A stretch of DNA of 64,000 nucleotides from Megasphaera vaginalis (ex Bordigoni et al. 2020). GTDB taxonomy: Bacteria; Bacillota; Negativicutes; Veillonellales; Megasphaeraceae. Below, piece by piece: positions 1 through 8,910 of the stretch. Where the stretch lies: positions 124,001-188,000 of the forward strand of contig NZ_OEQB01000005.1 of NCBI RefSeq assembly GCF_900240295.1. The letters are read 5' to 3'. The notes under the pieces were generated by a model. It ran no database searches. It was not told the DNA's origin and was given only the letters and a program-made list of their open reading frames with translations. Both the position numbers and the translations under genes were made by a program. Each line of letters opens with the position of its first letter. The stretch's first letter is position 1.

Positions 1-529
1 TCAAAATGCGAATGCCGAAGTGGACAGGATATACCATATTCAGCGCGACGTCAGGCACGACGTTCAAGCCTTCGACCAGCTTCTGACCGACAGCCACGGT
101 ATAACTCCGGTTGATTTCCTGAGCCGAAGCCAAGGCGGCATTACTGAACATATTATTTACCGAGTTTACCGTTACCAATACGTTGCTCTGTTTACCGCTG
201 CGGATATCTTTCGAAAACCCTTTGGGAATCTCCAGCGTCACTAACGCGTCATATTGGTGAATTGCTTCTTCCAGCTGTCCTTCGCTGACGATCTGATCGA
301 CGACAGTGAAGCGTTCGGAATCGCTGTACATCTGTATCAACTTCCGACTGGCATTACTCTGATCCCGATCATAAATAGCCAAGGGGATGTGATTGACGGA
401 ATTTTCCATGTACACGAACCCGAAGAGGACCGTAAAGCCCAAAGGCACTAAGAGGATGAGCAGCGCCAACGGATAGCGGCCGCGCCATAAATCATGCCAA
501 GCATCGCAAAGTATGCTTTTTATCTTCAT
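1..529 (-). CDS. ABC-2 type transporter permease (3' part beyond window)
   Basis: The reading frame enters from the left edge, so only the N-terminal ~176 residues are visible. After a short basic start there is one hydrophobic helix (about residues 17-40). An extracytoplasmic stretch rich in beta-like segments follows, as in the YhhJ/YbhR class of ABC-2 permeases, whose long periplasmic loop sits between TM1 and TM2. The start ATG (529-527) overlaps the TGA of the upstream HlyD-type gene by 4 bp, so the two are translationally coupled. Family knowledge: such permeases work with an HlyD-like adaptor to export drugs or lipophilic compounds. The ATPase and a possible second permease would lie outside the window. 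Substrate unknown. Confidence 0.85.
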   Translation of the reverse strand, partial: MKIKSILCDAWHDLWRGRYPLALLILLVPLGFTVLFGFVYMENSVNHIPLAIYDRDQSNASRKLIQMYSDSERFTVVDQIVSEGQLEEAIHQYDALVTLEIPKGFSKDIRSGKQSNVLVTVNSVNNMFSNAALASAQEINRSYTVAVGQKLVEGLNVVPDVALNMVYPVHFGIRIL

Positions 530-1569
530 AATGAACCTTCATCTACCTTAAAGCGCATGCCCGGACGAAGCACTTCCGAATTGACTTGAACCTTGACATT
601 GAAACTGATTACGTCCGTATCGTCGCCTCGTTCACTCGTAGCACGCTGCGTCGCAAATTCTGCTTTCTTGCTGATATTGACAATTTCGCCTTCGACAGTC
701 GTTGTACCGTCACGACCGACTAAAGTTACGTTTTGGTTCAGCTTGATCTTCGCCAACGCCGTTTCCGGAACTTTGAAATCGACCCAGTTGTCCGTCGGAT
801 CCTGTACGGCTACAATCGGTGTTCCCTGCGAGATCATCGACCCTTCTTCGATGTATTTCGTCGTAATGATACCGTCATAAGGCGCTCTGATTTCCGTTTC
901 GCTCAAGGCAACATTGATTTGATCCAGTTTCGCCTGAGCCGAGACGATCTTTTGGGCGACAGCCGCTTCGTTGGCCTTGTTGACATCGGTCTGCTGCAAG
1001 GCTGCCGTCGCTTTTCCGGCACCGGCTACGGCTTGGTTGTACGTTTCCTGCGCGACTTTATACTTCGTCGAAATCGCATCGAAGCTCTGCGCCGAAACGG
1101 CGCCTTCATCAACGAGTTGTGCATAGCGATCGTAATCGGCCTTAGCGTTGTCTAAATTGGCCTGCGCCTGGCTGACCTGCGTATTGGCAGCCGTCACATC
1201 GGACCCTGTCGTCCCTTCCTGCATGGACGTTACCGATTGGGCCTGCGTTAACTGGGCCTGCAAGGCCATGATTTCCGCTTCGATCTGACTTTTTTGCGTC
1301 ATCAAATCCCGCTGATCAATAACGGCCATCAACTGACCAGCCTTGACTTGGTCGCCCTCTTTAACCAAAAGCCGGACAACACGACCGGGCACCTTGGCGT
1401 TGACGTCGATTTCTTTGGCATCGGCGCGCCCCCACGTATCAAACTTGACGGTATCTGATGAACCGCAGCCGGCCAACAAGCCTACCAAGAGCAGACTCGA
1501 CAAGGCCGCCGCCATGATCTTCCGCCAGCCAAAGGGCGATTTTCCCGTATTTTTCTTCGTAGTATACAT
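526..1569 (-). CDS. HlyD-family membrane fusion lipoprotein (efflux adaptor)
   Basis: 347 residues. A basic N-terminus and hydrophobic helix end in a lipobox LAGC with Cys35, so it is probably a lipoprotein anchored on the outer face of the inner membrane. A biotinyl-lipoyl half-motif (residues ~57-85) is followed by a long Gln/Ala-rich coiled coil (~86-215), the second lipoyl half and a beta-barrel with the usual closing LRPGMRFKV. This is the adaptor that links an inner-membrane pump to an outer-membrane channel. It sits between tetR (upstream, 30 bp gap) and the ABC-2 permease (4 bp overlap), which defines a TetR-controlled export operon. Substrate cannot be told. Confidence 0.9.
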   Translation of the reverse strand: MYTTKKNTGKSPFGWRKIMAAALSSLLLVGLLAGCGSSDTVKFDTWGRADAKEIDVNAKVPGRVVRLLVKEGDQVKAGQLMAVIDQRDLMTQKSQIEAEIMALQAQLTQAQSVTSMQEGTTGSDVTAANTQVSQAQANLDNAKADYDRYAQLVDEGAVSAQSFDAISTKYKVAQETYNQAVAGAGKATAALQQTDVNKANEAAVAQKIVSAQAKLDQINVALSETEIRAPYDGIITTKYIEEGSMISQGTPIVAVQDPTDNWVDFKVPETALAKIKLNQNVTLVGRDGTTTVEGEIVNISKKAEFATQRATSERGDDTDVISFNVKVQVNSEVLRPGMRFKVDEGSL

Positions 1570-1599
1570 TTCGAACTTCCTCCAACTCGATGATTTCGT

Positions 1600-2271
1600 T
1601 TACCTGACGGTAACGCGCGTAATGAGATCTTGCGTAACGTCGTGAATTTGCTGATGCAGCGCCTCAATGCGGGCGGTGATCACTGCGATCTCCGCCTCTT
1701 TGACGCCATACACGGGCAGCACCATGCGCAAAAAGAGGCCATAACTCAGCTTCGTCTGTACTTTCCGCGTAAAATAATACGACGTAATATAGCTTCGCAT
1801 CATACCGTGAATCAATAAGGTGCGCGCAAAGTAATCTTCATAGGCTAATGACGGCAGCAATTCCGCAAATAACTGCTGTGATAAATGGGAAATGCTGTCG
1901 ATTCGGTGCTCAAAAGCTTCTAACATCGCATACCCTTCGAAAAATGAATCGCGTACGTTCTTATTCGACTTGATCGCTTCAATTTCAATCAAAAAAATAA
2001 TGGCAATCTGAATCACAGCCGATTCTCTACCGAAGCGCTCTTTGACCAAGCGTGACGATTGATCGAGCATTTCCTGCATTAACGATTGGAAAATATCGGC
2101 TTTATTCTTAAAAAAATGATAAATGCTACCGATCATAATCCCTGAATCGTCAACGATCTGACGAATCGTCGTCTTTGCATAACCTTGCTCGATGAAGAGG
2201 CGTTTGGCACTCATCAAGACCTTGCGGCGAACTTCTTCATCGTGCTTTTCCTTAGCCGGTAATCTCGCCAT
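1600..2271 (-). CDS. TetR/AcrR-family transcriptional regulator
   Basis: 223 residues. The N-terminal helix-turn-helix spans about residues 17-60 (TTIRQIVDDSG, then SIYHFFKNKADI), followed by an all-helical ligand domain with no strong family match by eye. It is first in the operon with the HlyD adaptor and ABC permease, so it is most likely their ligand-released repressor. An in-frame TGA just upstream fixes the ATG at 2271. That ATG lacks its own good ribosome site: the AAAGGAGG at 2307-2314 stands before a 12-codon leader frame starting at 2290, out of frame, which overlaps the tetR start. Translation may therefore be coupled (inference). Confidence 0.9.
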   Translation of the reverse strand: MARLPAKEKHDEEVRRKVLMSAKRLFIEQGYAKTTIRQIVDDSGIMIGSIYHFFKNKADIFQSLMQEMLDQSSRLVKERFGRESAVIQIAIIFLIEIEAIKSNKNVRDSFFEGYAMLEAFEHRIDSISHLSQQLFAELLPSLAYEDYFARTLLIHGMMRSYITSYYFTRKVQTKLSYGLFLRMVLPVYGVKEAEIAVITARIEALHQQIHDVTQDLITRVTVR

Positions 2272-2353
2272 ACGAACAACTGGTAATCATAAAAATTATC
2301 AGTGTGCCTCCTTTCTACAAACTCAGCTATTCACACTAATACGATGATATATC

Positions 2354-2383
2354 AATTTAAACATGTTCAAATTAGTCTGTCAA
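2354..2383 (-). promoter_or_regulatory. tetR promoter with palindromic operator in the spacer
   Basis: Reading the minus strand, a TTGACA -35 box (2383-2378) and a TTAAAT -10 box (2360-2355) are 17 bp apart. A 20-bp palindrome with a single mismatched pair (2354-2373; half-site AATTTRAACA) fills the spacer and covers the -10 box. This is the classic position of an autoregulating TetR operator. A weaker inverted repeat (2279-2301) lies just before the coding region. Confidence 0.65.
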
Positions 2384-2665
2384 TTGATTTACGCCCTTTA
2401 GTATGCCTTTTTTACTCATTAAAGCCATTTGTAAATTTCCTTCTCCTATTTTCTGACCATTCGTACTACATATAGTATGCTGCTACTGCAGAAAATTTCA
2501 TGCACCCGCCGAAAGCCTACGCGTCTGCATAAAAAGGGAGGGCGCAGCTTGCCTTAGCCGTCTCATCCCTTTTCCTTTCCAATCTTCGTTTTATACATCT
2601 ATTATTGCCAACTGAAATCCATTACAGATAGTACACCTTATCGTTCGCGGCGCTGCCAAAGCAAA
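2384..2665. other. Intergenic region without recognised gene
   Basis: This is the rest of the 440-bp gap between tetR and the tRNA genes. There is no open frame with a ribosome binding site on either strand. A weak GC hairpin around 2531-2577 (AAAAGGGA and TCCCTTTT arms) is the only structure seen. No convincing promoter toward a gene was found here. Confidence 0.5.
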
Positions 2666-2666
2666 C

Positions 2667-2692
2667 AAAAAAAACACCTATCAACGATAGCT
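2667..2692 (-). terminator. Terminator of the tRNA transcript
   Basis: On the minus strand a short hairpin (CTATC-gtt-GATAG, 2690-2678) is followed by GTG and a run of eight T. It lies 18 bp downstream of tRNA-Leu. Confidence 0.6.
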
Positions 2693-2709
2693 GCTTCAAT
2701 TTCACTATG

Positions 2710-2795
2710 TGGTGCGGTCGATGGGACTTGAACCCATACGAACTTTCGTTCACTACCCCCTCAAAGTAGCGCGTCTGCCATTCCGCCACGACCGC
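2710..2795 (-). tRNA. tRNA-Leu (anticodon GAG)
   Basis: Full cloverleaf on the minus strand with a 7-bp acceptor stem GCGGTCG/CGACCGC, a long variable arm typical of class II tRNAs and encoded CCA. The anticodon loop TTGAGGG between CTACT and GGTAG gives anticodon GAG, which reads CUU/CUC leucine codons. It is the last of three tRNA genes in one transcript. Confidence 0.95.
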
Positions 2796-2807
2796 ATATG
2801 GAATTGT

Positions 2808-2883
2808 TGGTGCTCAGGGACGGAATTGAACCGCCGACACGGGGATTTTCAGTCCCCTGCTCTACCGACTGAGCTACCTGAGC
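2808..2883 (-). tRNA. tRNA-Phe (anticodon GAA)
   Basis: Cloverleaf on the minus strand with acceptor stem GCTCAGG/CCTGAGC and encoded CCA. The anticodon loop CTGAAAA between GGGGA and TCCCC gives anticodon GAA. It is the middle gene of the Asp-Phe-Leu tRNA cluster. Confidence 0.95.
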
Positions 2884-2888
2884 AAATA

Positions 2889-2965
2889 TGGCGACCCCGA
2901 TCAGATTTGAACTGACGATCTTCGCCGTGACAGGGCGACATGTTAAACCGCTACACCACGGGGCC
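2889..2965 (-). tRNA. tRNA-Asp (anticodon GTC)
   Basis: Cloverleaf on the minus strand with acceptor stem GGCCCCG/CGGGGTC, discriminator G and encoded CCA. The anticodon loop CTGTCAC between TCGCC and GGCGA gives anticodon GTC. It is the first gene of the tRNA cluster, 45 bp after its promoter. Confidence 0.95.
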
Positions 2966-3010
2966 GTTTCATACTCTCCTAAGGCGACTCAATCGCCTCG
3001 AACAAGAGAA

Positions 3011-3039
3011 ATTATACCATGTTGGCCATTTTTTGGCAA
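3011..3039 (-). promoter_or_regulatory. Promoter of the tRNA cluster
   Basis: Minus strand: TTGCCA (-35, 3039-3034), a 17-bp spacer and TATAAT (-10, 3016-3011), about 45 bp before tRNA-Asp. It is a near-consensus housekeeping promoter. Confidence 0.8.
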
Positions 3040-3169
3040 TAGGTAATTTCCCGAAAGACCCTGTAATATTTTTCCATACCTGTACTATATTTATCTAAAT
3101 CAGTTGATGTATAATAGGAAATGTATATATCATGTTATGTAAAATAACGGTAAAGAAAGGGTATATTTC

Positions 3170-5035
3170 ATGCCAAATTTCGGTCTCAGCGATATGCTCC
3201 GTTACATTCTGTCGCTCTTCAAACAGGCGCCTGGAGAAGGTAAGCGAAGGGGACATCGCATCGTGTATTTTCTCTTGACCTTCGTGGTCATTTATGTCCT
3301 CTGCTTCCAATGGCAGCTGCTCGTCTCGCTCGGCCTCGGCGCCGATAATCTGTCCGCCATGGCCTACGGCCTGATTCCGTCAGTCGGTTCCGTCGTACTG
3401 TCATTGGCGTTGTACCACCGCTGTCTCTCACCGTCAGCCATATTGCCGACAGCGTTCGTCGCCTTATCTTGGATCATCGTCGGTCCCCTGCTCAGTTACA
3501 CTTCGCTGGTAAACGGAAATACGATTTACCTGAATAATATTTACGACATTTACGTCGGTCTCTACGGCTTTGCGCTGTTGTTTTTGATAAACATGCTTGT
3601 CAACCAGTATTTGCCCCGCAAAATCGGGGCCGCTTTGATGACGGGCCTTCAACTTGCCGCCGCCTTCATCAATCTGCTGCAACTCATTTATTATTATCTG
3701 TACAGTTCGTCGATCACGACTTCCGGAGCGCTGATCATCTTCCAAACGGGACCTGCCGAAACGTTGGAATATCTTCATTCTCTCGGTGCTGCCATGATCT
3801 GCCTGGTAGTCTTTTTCCTGATCGTCTTGTTAGGAATCTTCTATGCCCTCAACTACAACCAGCCTCATTTACCGAAGACGAAGGCGTATCGCCTCGTCTT
3901 GCCGCTATTTTCTCTGCTCATCACCGTTCCTTGTCTTACTGCGCTGGGCGAAGAAATTTTTCCGCAGGCCTTTCCCGTACGCACCTTCATCGATACGCAC
4001 GATTATTTGAAAAGCGCTTTGCTGTACGCCGAAAACCACGATGAAAAATTCGCCGCGCTGCAAGCCGTTCAGCTGAATCCGGCGCCGTATCCGAATACGG
4101 TCATCGTAATTATCGGCGAATCGGAAACACGGACACTGATGAATGCGTACGATTCGACGCATGTCCCGAATACGCCGTGGCTGACGGCGGCAAAAGAAGA
4201 TCCCCATTTCACGTTGTTTACCAACGCCTACGCCTGCGTCTGGTACACGGTTCCCGTTTTGGAACATGCTTTGACGGAATCCAATTTCTATAATGATCTC
4301 CAGTTTAACCAGTCTATTTCCATTATCGATATGGCCAAAAAAGCCGGATACAAAACCTACTGGTTCAGCAACCAAGGCTCTGTAGGTGTCGCCGATACGC
4401 CGATTTCGCTCATTGCCAATACGGCCGACGTCGCCGAATGGGTCGATCGCGATCTGAAAGAATCCACGTTGGACGGAGCCCTGTTGAAATTTCTGGATCG
4501 CGTCAATCCGAATGAGAAGAATTTTATCGTTCTCCATATCATGGGCAGTCATATCGAATACCGCAACCGCTATCCTGCCGAATTTCAGCAGTTTAACGAC
4601 GGCAAGATCAATCAGGAAGCCGACTTCGATAATACCATCCTGTACACGGATTGGTTCCTGTCGCAGGTCTTCACGTATGCCGAGACGAATCTGAATCTTG
4701 ATGCCATGATCTACTTCTCCGATCACGGCTCCGATCCCGACATAGCCCGCCAGCCTGACGGAGCTAGCTTTAAGGTACTGCGCATCCCCATGTTCTGCTA
4801 CCTCTCCGACGATTATATGCGGCGGAACGGAGACGTTGCGGCGACGATCAAGTCTCACGCCAATTGTTATTTCACCAACGATCTGGAATATGAATTTATC
4901 TGCGGCGTCCTCAATATGCAGTCGCCCAATTATGATCCCACGTTCAGTCTCGCTTCGCCGCTCTGGCATATGGAACGAAAAGATCTCGTTACCCGCTTCG
5001 GCAGAACGAGCTTGCTTGAAGATACGGAGTATTGA
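3170..5035 (+). CDS. Sulfatase-fold envelope transferase (phosphoethanolamine transferase-like)
   Basis: 621 residues. About five to six membrane helices fill the N-terminal ~275 residues (starting near residue 28), followed by an outward-facing alkaline-phosphatase-fold domain. Visible metal and catalytic signatures are IIGESETR at ~318, a Thr-containing loop CVWYTVPV as the likely nucleophile site, HIMGSH near 462 and FSDHGSDPD near 525. The layout matches EptA/CptA/OpgE-type phosphoethanolamine transferases, and LtaS-like enzymes are related. In a diderm Firmicute the likely acceptor is lipid A or core LPS (inference). It has its own start after a weak TATAAT at ~3110 and stands alone. Confidence 0.8.
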   Translation: MPNFGLSDMLRYILSLFKQAPGEGKRRGHRIVYFLLTFVVIYVLCFQWQLLVSLGLGADNLSAMAYGLIPSVGSVVLSLALYHRCLSPSAILPTAFVALSWIIVGPLLSYTSLVNGNTIYLNNIYDIYVGLYGFALLFLINMLVNQYLPRKIGAALMTGLQLAAAFINLLQLIYYYLYSSSITTSGALIIFQTGPAETLEYLHSLGAAMICLVVFFLIVLLGIFYALNYNQPHLPKTKAYRLVLPLFSLLITVPCLTALGEEIFPQAFPVRTFIDTHDYLKSALLYAENHDEKFAALQAVQLNPAPYPNTVIVIIGESETRTLMNAYDSTHVPNTPWLTAAKEDPHFTLFTNAYACVWYTVPVLEHALTESNFYNDLQFNQSISIIDMAKKAGYKTYWFSNQGSVGVADTPISLIANTADVAEWVDRDLKESTLDGALLKFLDRVNPNEKNFIVLHIMGSHIEYRNRYPAEFQQFNDGKINQEADFDNTILYTDWFLSQVFTYAETNLNLDAMIYFSDHGSDPDIARQPDGASFKVLRIPMFCYLSDDYMRRNGDVAATIKSHANCYFTNDLEYEFICGVLNMQSPNYDPTFSLASPLWHMERKDLVTRFGRTSLLEDTEY

Positions 5036-5206
5036 GACCGCGCCGGATAAAACAGCCGGCCAGAAACATCCGTATACCCGTGGGCAACAATTTCTTACAG
5101 GGCAAAGCAAGGGCCGCCGCAACGATGGAAATGCGATTGTCCGATAGCTTTTTGCTCCAGCTGTATTATAATAAAGATGAAGAGTCGGTGAAATGAGGTG
5201 AGCAAC

Positions 5207-6082
5207 ATGGAACAGTCTTGCATTGCGGCGGCCTTTATGGCAGCGGCGCCGGCGGTACTGCCCGACGAGAAGCGCCGTTTTAACAAAACCAAAGCCGCAA
5301 TGGCGAAAACCGCTGCATTTCTGACCGATCAGAAGCCGGATACGCTGATTCTGATCGGCCGTCACGGCAATCTGTATCCGCAGGCGGCGACGGTCATAAC
5401 GGCGCCGTTCATTTCCGGCTGCCTGTCTTGTGCCGGCACGGCCGAAGCAACGGTAAAGACGACGACAGATACGCTTCTGGCCGAAACGGTTGCGGCACAA
5501 TCGGAAGCGCTGCCGCTGAATAATCACTGGAGCAGCGCCACCGGCATTCCGCTGCGCTTGGATACAGCCGCGCTGGTACCGCTCAGCTATCTGCAACACG
5601 CGGGGTTCTCCGGCTCCGTGGTCATCGTCTCTCCACAGGCAAACGCCTTGCAGGCGGCCTTTGCGCTCGGCCACGATATCTGCACCGCGATTGCCGGTCT
5701 GAATCGCAAAACGGCAATCATCGTCGCTGCCGATCTGTCGCAGCGTATCAACAGCAGGGATGCGGCCAACCGTTTTGACCGCGCAGTCATGGAAAGCTTG
5801 AAAAGCCAACGCCTTGCACACCTGCTCGACTTGCCGCGAGAGCTTTGCGCCGCTGCCGGCTCCTATGCGCTGACAGAGCTTTATGCCCTCTTCGGCGCCT
5901 TGGACGCGTTAAAAATGAAAACGGTTTTACATTCTTACGAAGCAGGCGCCTGCCTCTCTTTCGGTATCGCCTGTTATGAACGGGAAAACGAAAAAAATCC
6001 GGCGACAGACCATATTCTGCCCGAATTGCACCGAGAAGACCTTTGTGAGCGCCCGTCTTATTATGTCGATAATGGCAGATAA
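5207..6082 (+). CDS. LigB-fold (class III extradiol dioxygenase-like) protein, metal ligands lost
   Basis: About 291 residues, weakly similar along its length to the class III extradiol dioxygenase subunit B/Memo family. Family positions recognisable are the second-strand SPH site (here GRHG, His kept), the DHG..VPL site (here DTAALVPL, His replaced by Thr) and the SGDLSH site (here AADLSQ, His replaced by Gln). The N-terminal PHPP site reads AAAP. With three usual ligands gone it is probably not a dioxygenase. The ATG at 5207 is preferred over the GTG at 5198 because ATGAGGTG lies 6-7 bases before it. It is followed 48 bp later by the cupin gene, probably in one operon. Function unknown. Confidence 0.6.
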   Translation: MEQSCIAAAFMAAAPAVLPDEKRRFNKTKAAMAKTAAFLTDQKPDTLILIGRHGNLYPQAATVITAPFISGCLSCAGTAEATVKTTTDTLLAETVAAQSEALPLNNHWSSATGIPLRLDTAALVPLSYLQHAGFSGSVVIVSPQANALQAAFALGHDICTAIAGLNRKTAIIVAADLSQRINSRDAANRFDRAVMESLKSQRLAHLLDLPRELCAAAGSYALTELYALFGALDALKMKTVLHSYEAGACLSFGIACYERENEKNPATDHILPELHREDLCERPSYYVDNGR

Positions 6083-6130
6083 CAAGCAGCCGCTTGTCAT
6101 CCAATATATTTTTCCAAAGGGGGATCTGCA

Positions 6131-6457
6131 ATGGAAACGATCAGAGTAGACCATGCATCGGGCGGTAAAGGGTATATTTTAAAAAAGCCGCTCCTCAATG
6201 AGCAACAGCTCAACGGCAAATGTCGCTTATACGCCGAAGTCACCATCCCGCCGGACTGTTCCTTAGGGTATCATGAACATCACGGCGAAAGTGAAACGTA
6301 CTATATTCTTTCCGGTACGGGAGAATATGACGATAACGGCACTAAGCGAACCGTTACGACAGGAGACGTAACCTTCACGCCCGATAATTTCGGACACGGC
6401 ATTGTCAATATCGGTACGGATAATCTGGTTTTCATGGCATTGATCATCGTAGACTGA
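6131..6457 (+). CDS. Single-domain cupin protein
   Basis: 108 residues forming one conserved beta-barrel. Cupin motif 1 is G-YHEHHGESETYYILSGTGEY with His, His and Glu metal ligands. Motif 2 is PDNFGHGIVN with the fourth His. A good AAGGGGG ribosome site precedes the ATG. Small cupins of this kind bind a metal and act as isomerases, dioxygenases or sensors, and the sequence does not say which. It is probably co-transcribed with the LigB-fold gene and ends in a clear hairpin. Confidence 0.8.
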   Translation: METIRVDHASGGKGYILKKPLLNEQQLNGKCRLYAEVTIPPDCSLGYHEHHGESETYYILSGTGEYDDNGTKRTVTTGDVTFTPDNFGHGIVNIGTDNLVFMALIIVD

Positions 6458-6463
6458 GCGGAT

Positions 6464-6500
6464 AAACCTCATCGTTTTACAGATGAGGTTTATTTATTTT
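6464..6500 (+). terminator. Terminator after the cupin gene
   Basis: AAACCTCATC and GATGAGGTTT arms (6464-6491) are followed by TATTTATTTT. Confidence 0.8.
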
Positions 6501-6541
6501 ATATTATTCTTAAATATCATAACTATTTTCAAAAATAATAC

Positions 6542-6570
6542 GTGACAACATTATTTTTTAATGTTATACT
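6542..6570 (+). promoter_or_regulatory. Promoter before a 32-residue ORF
   Basis: GTGACA (-35), a 17-bp spacer and TATACT (-10), about 30 bp before a ribosome site and small open frame. Confidence 0.6.
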
Positions 6571-6601
6571 ATGAGTAGGAAATACGAAAGAGGTGAGTCC
6601 A

Positions 6602-6700
6602 ATGGGCACGGAGCCGGAAAATCATTACCAATGTACGATGATTCAAGTTCTTCCTTTGGATAACGACGACGCGGATACACGATTCTGTTCTAACCGCTGA
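6602..6700 (+). CDS. Small uncharacterised ORF (32 residues)
   Basis: The frame begins with ATG 8 bp after AAGAGGTGAG and encodes a 32-residue acidic peptide. It contains two cysteines, no hydrophobic helix and a central Asp-rich run (DNDDAD). The promoter and ribosome site look real, which argues that something is made here. About 200 bases of non-coding DNA follow before the trp terminator, so this could also be the intact start of a decayed longer gene. No family is recognised. Confidence 0.35.
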   Translation: MGTEPENHYQCTMIQVLPLDNDDADTRFCSNR

Positions 6701-6904
6701 AAGAAAAAAGGCGGCAGCTGATGGAGTTTGAACCGCAATGAACGTGTAATCACAAATACAGGCAGTCGGAAACAGCGGATGCGATGTCGTCGTGCCAACA
6801 GCAATTGCTGATTCGATAGATGAATGTACGGCAACTTAAATCATGTACTATCCGATTTCAGAGAGGTTAAAGAAAACGAAACCAGCAACAGAAAACTTCC
6901 ATAT

Positions 6905-6957
6905 ACGGAAAGACCCTCGGCAAGCATTTGTCTTTTGTTTACCGGGGGTCTTTCCGT
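6905..6957. terminator. Hairpin at the end of the trp operon
   Basis: Sixteen-base arms (ACGGAAAGACCC plus TCGG, against CCGG plus GGGTCTTTCCGT) are joined by a 21-base loop with one mismatch. The right arm reaches the trpA stop codon. There is no long T run on either side, so termination strength is uncertain. Confidence 0.6.
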
Positions 6958-7733
6958 TATGCCCGCAAAACGGCTTCTTTCATGGATCGAACGTACTCGT
7001 AAAGGTACGGGCCCGCCGCTTCTCCGTGTACAGCAATAATCCGGACGACAGCGCTGCCGACGATAACACCGTCAGCCAGCTTCGCCAGGGCTGTCGCCTG
7101 CTCCGGCGTATTGATGCCGAAACCGACGGCAGCCGGCACATCCGTTACATTGCGTATCGTTTTGATCATATCGTCGATACCCGTTTTTATATCACTGCGC
7201 ATGCCCGTAACGCCAAGGGAGGAAACGACATACAGAAATCCGCTGCCGACAGAAGCAATCGTTTTGATTCGTTCACGGGAAGTCGGCGCGATCATGGAAA
7301 TGATATCGATCCCATACGCCGCCGCGGCAGTTGCACATTCTCCCCGCTCTTCATAAGGCATATCGGGAACGATAACGCCGTCGACGCCGACGTCTGCGCA
7401 CGCCGAAAAAAAGTCCTCTGCACCATAGCGAAAAATCGGGTTGACGTATGTCAGAAAAACGAGCGGTATTTGTGATTTTTCCCGAACCATGCGAACCAGA
7501 CGAAAGACTTGCCCCAAATCGGTGTGAACAGAAAGAGCGCGGATATTGGCCGCTTGGATAACAGGGCCTTCGGCAATGGGATCGGAAAAGGGAATGCCTA
7601 TTTCCACCAAGTCGGCGCCGGCTCTCTCCATTTCCAGAATAAATTCACAACTTTTTTCAACGGAAGGATCTCCCGCTGTCAAGTACGGAATAAAGGCTTT
7701 CCCGCTTTTAAATGCGTTTCCGATCTTACTCAT
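6957..7733 (-). CDS. trpA: Tryptophan synthase alpha chain
   Basis: 258 residues from the ATG at 7733, which follows a strong AAAGGGAGG and overlaps the end of trpB by 8 bp. A longer in-frame start exists but has no ribosome site. TIM-barrel signatures are [10 protein letters not shown] near the N-terminus, the catalytic Glu in [17 protein letters not shown], the catalytic Asp in [14 protein letters not shown] and the phosphate loop GFGINTPEQ. It cleaves indole-3-glycerol phosphate to indole, which is channelled to TrpB. It is the last gene of the trp operon. Confidence 0.97.
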   Translation of the reverse strand: MSKIGNAFKSGKAFIPYLTAGDPSVEKSCEFILEMERAGADLVEIGIPFSDPIAEGPVIQAANIRALSVHTDLGQVFRLVRMVREKSQIPLVFLTYVNPIFRYGAEDFFSACADVGVDGVIVPDMPYEERGECATAAAAYGIDIISMIAPTSRERIKTIASVGSGFLYVVSSLGVTGMRSDIKTGIDDMIKTIRNVTDVPAAVGFGINTPEQATALAKLADGVIVGSAVVRIIAVHGEAAGPYLYEYVRSMKEAVLRA

Positions 7734-8910
7734 GCAAATCCCTCCCTTTATAGCGTGCAATAGCCGCAACATCTTTATCGCCGCGCCCGGAAACGCAAAC
7801 GATCAGCACATCATCTTTTTTCAATTTCGGCGCCTCCTGCATGGCGCCGTAGACGGCATGAGCACTTTCGATGGCACAGATGATCCCTTCCGTTTTCGCT
7901 AAATATTCAAAAGCCGCAACAGCTTCATCATCCTTTACCGGTATGTACGACGCGCGTCCCGTTTCCTTAAGATACGCATGTTCCGGCCCGATACCCGGAT
8001 AGTCAAGGCCGGCGGAAAGAGAATAAACTTCGTCAATCTGTCCCTCTTCATTCTGGCAAAAGAGAGATTTCATGCCATGAAAGATCCCGACTGTTCCTTT
8101 TGCCATCGTCGCCGCATGTAATTTTGTGTCAATTCCTTTACCGGCTGCTTCACAACCGATAAGTCGCACATCTTGATCGGCGATAAAATGGTAAAACATC
8201 CCCATCGCATTACTGCCGCCGCCGACGCAGGCCATGACGACAGTCGGCAATTTTCCTTCCCGTTCCAGAATCTGCTGCCGCGCTTCCTCACTGATGACGG
8301 ATTGAAAATCGCGGACCATCATCGGAAACGGATGGGGGCCCATCGTGGATCCGATGACGTAATGCGTATCGTCCACACGGCTGACCCACTCACGCATAGC
8401 TTCGTTGACAGCGTCTTTGAGCACTTTTGTTCCCGTCGTAACGGCGTGAACGGTGGCGCCGAGAAGTTCCATGCGGTACACGTTCAACGCCTGGCGGACC
8501 GTGTCCTCTTCTCCCATGAAGATCTCACATTCCAACCCGAGAAAGGCCGCTGCCGTTGCCGTCGCGACCCCGTGCTGGCCGGCGCCGGTCTCGGCAATGA
8601 CGCGGGTCTTTCCCATCTTCTTTGCCAACAGGCATTGGCCGAGGGCGTTGTTTATTTTATGCGCTCCCGTGTGGTTCAGATCCTCCCGTTTCAGATAAAT
8701 CTTGGCGCCGCCCAGATCCTTCGTCATCTTTTCGGCGTAATACAGTAATGACGGCCTGTTCGCATAAGACGTAAACAAGTTCTTCAACTCCGACTGAAAG
8801 GTCGGATCGTTTTTATAATACGCGTATTCTCTTTCCAAGCGATGGATCTCGTTCATTAACGTTTCCGGTATATACTGGCCGCCAAAAGATCCGTATCTTC
8901 CTGTTTTCAT
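7726..8910 (-). CDS. trpB: Tryptophan synthase beta chain
   Basis: 394 residues, the usual TrpB1 length. The PLP lysine lies in [15 protein letters not shown], the phosphate-binding loop is GGGSNAMG, and the catalytic Glu is in AETGAGQHG. It condenses indole with serine to make tryptophan and forms the alpha2-beta2 complex with TrpA. Its ATG shares one base with the trpF stop (TAATG), so it is translationally coupled. Confidence 0.98.
   Translation of the reverse strand: MKTGRYGSFGGQYIPETLMNEIHRLEREYAYYKNDPTFQSELKNLFTSYANRPSLLYYAEKMTKDLGGAKIYLKREDLNHTGAHKINNALGQCLLAKKMGKTRVIAETGAGQHGVATATAAAFLGLECEIFMGEEDTVRQALNVYRMELLGATVHAVTTGTKVLKDAVNEAMREWVSRVDDTHYVIGSTMGPHPFPMMVRDFQSVISEEARQQILEREGKLPTVVMACVGGGSNAMGMFYHFIADQDVRLIGCEAAGKGIDTKLHAATMAKGTVGIFHGMKSLFCQNEEGQIDEVYSLSAGLDYPGIGPEHAYLKETGRASYIPVKDDEAVAAFEYLAKTEGIICAIESAHAVYGAMQEAPKLKKDDVLIVCVSGRGDKDVAAIARYKGRDLHE

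Noticed and set aside
3905-5821. 638-codon minus-strand frame opposite the envelope transferase and LigB-fold gene
   Set aside because: It lies antisense to two well-supported genes, has no family-like motifs and shows composition typical of a shadow frame in GC-rich codon positions.
6843-7475. 210-codon plus-strand frame over trpA
   Set aside because: It is antisense to trpA and crosses the trp terminator hairpin, so it is a shadow frame.
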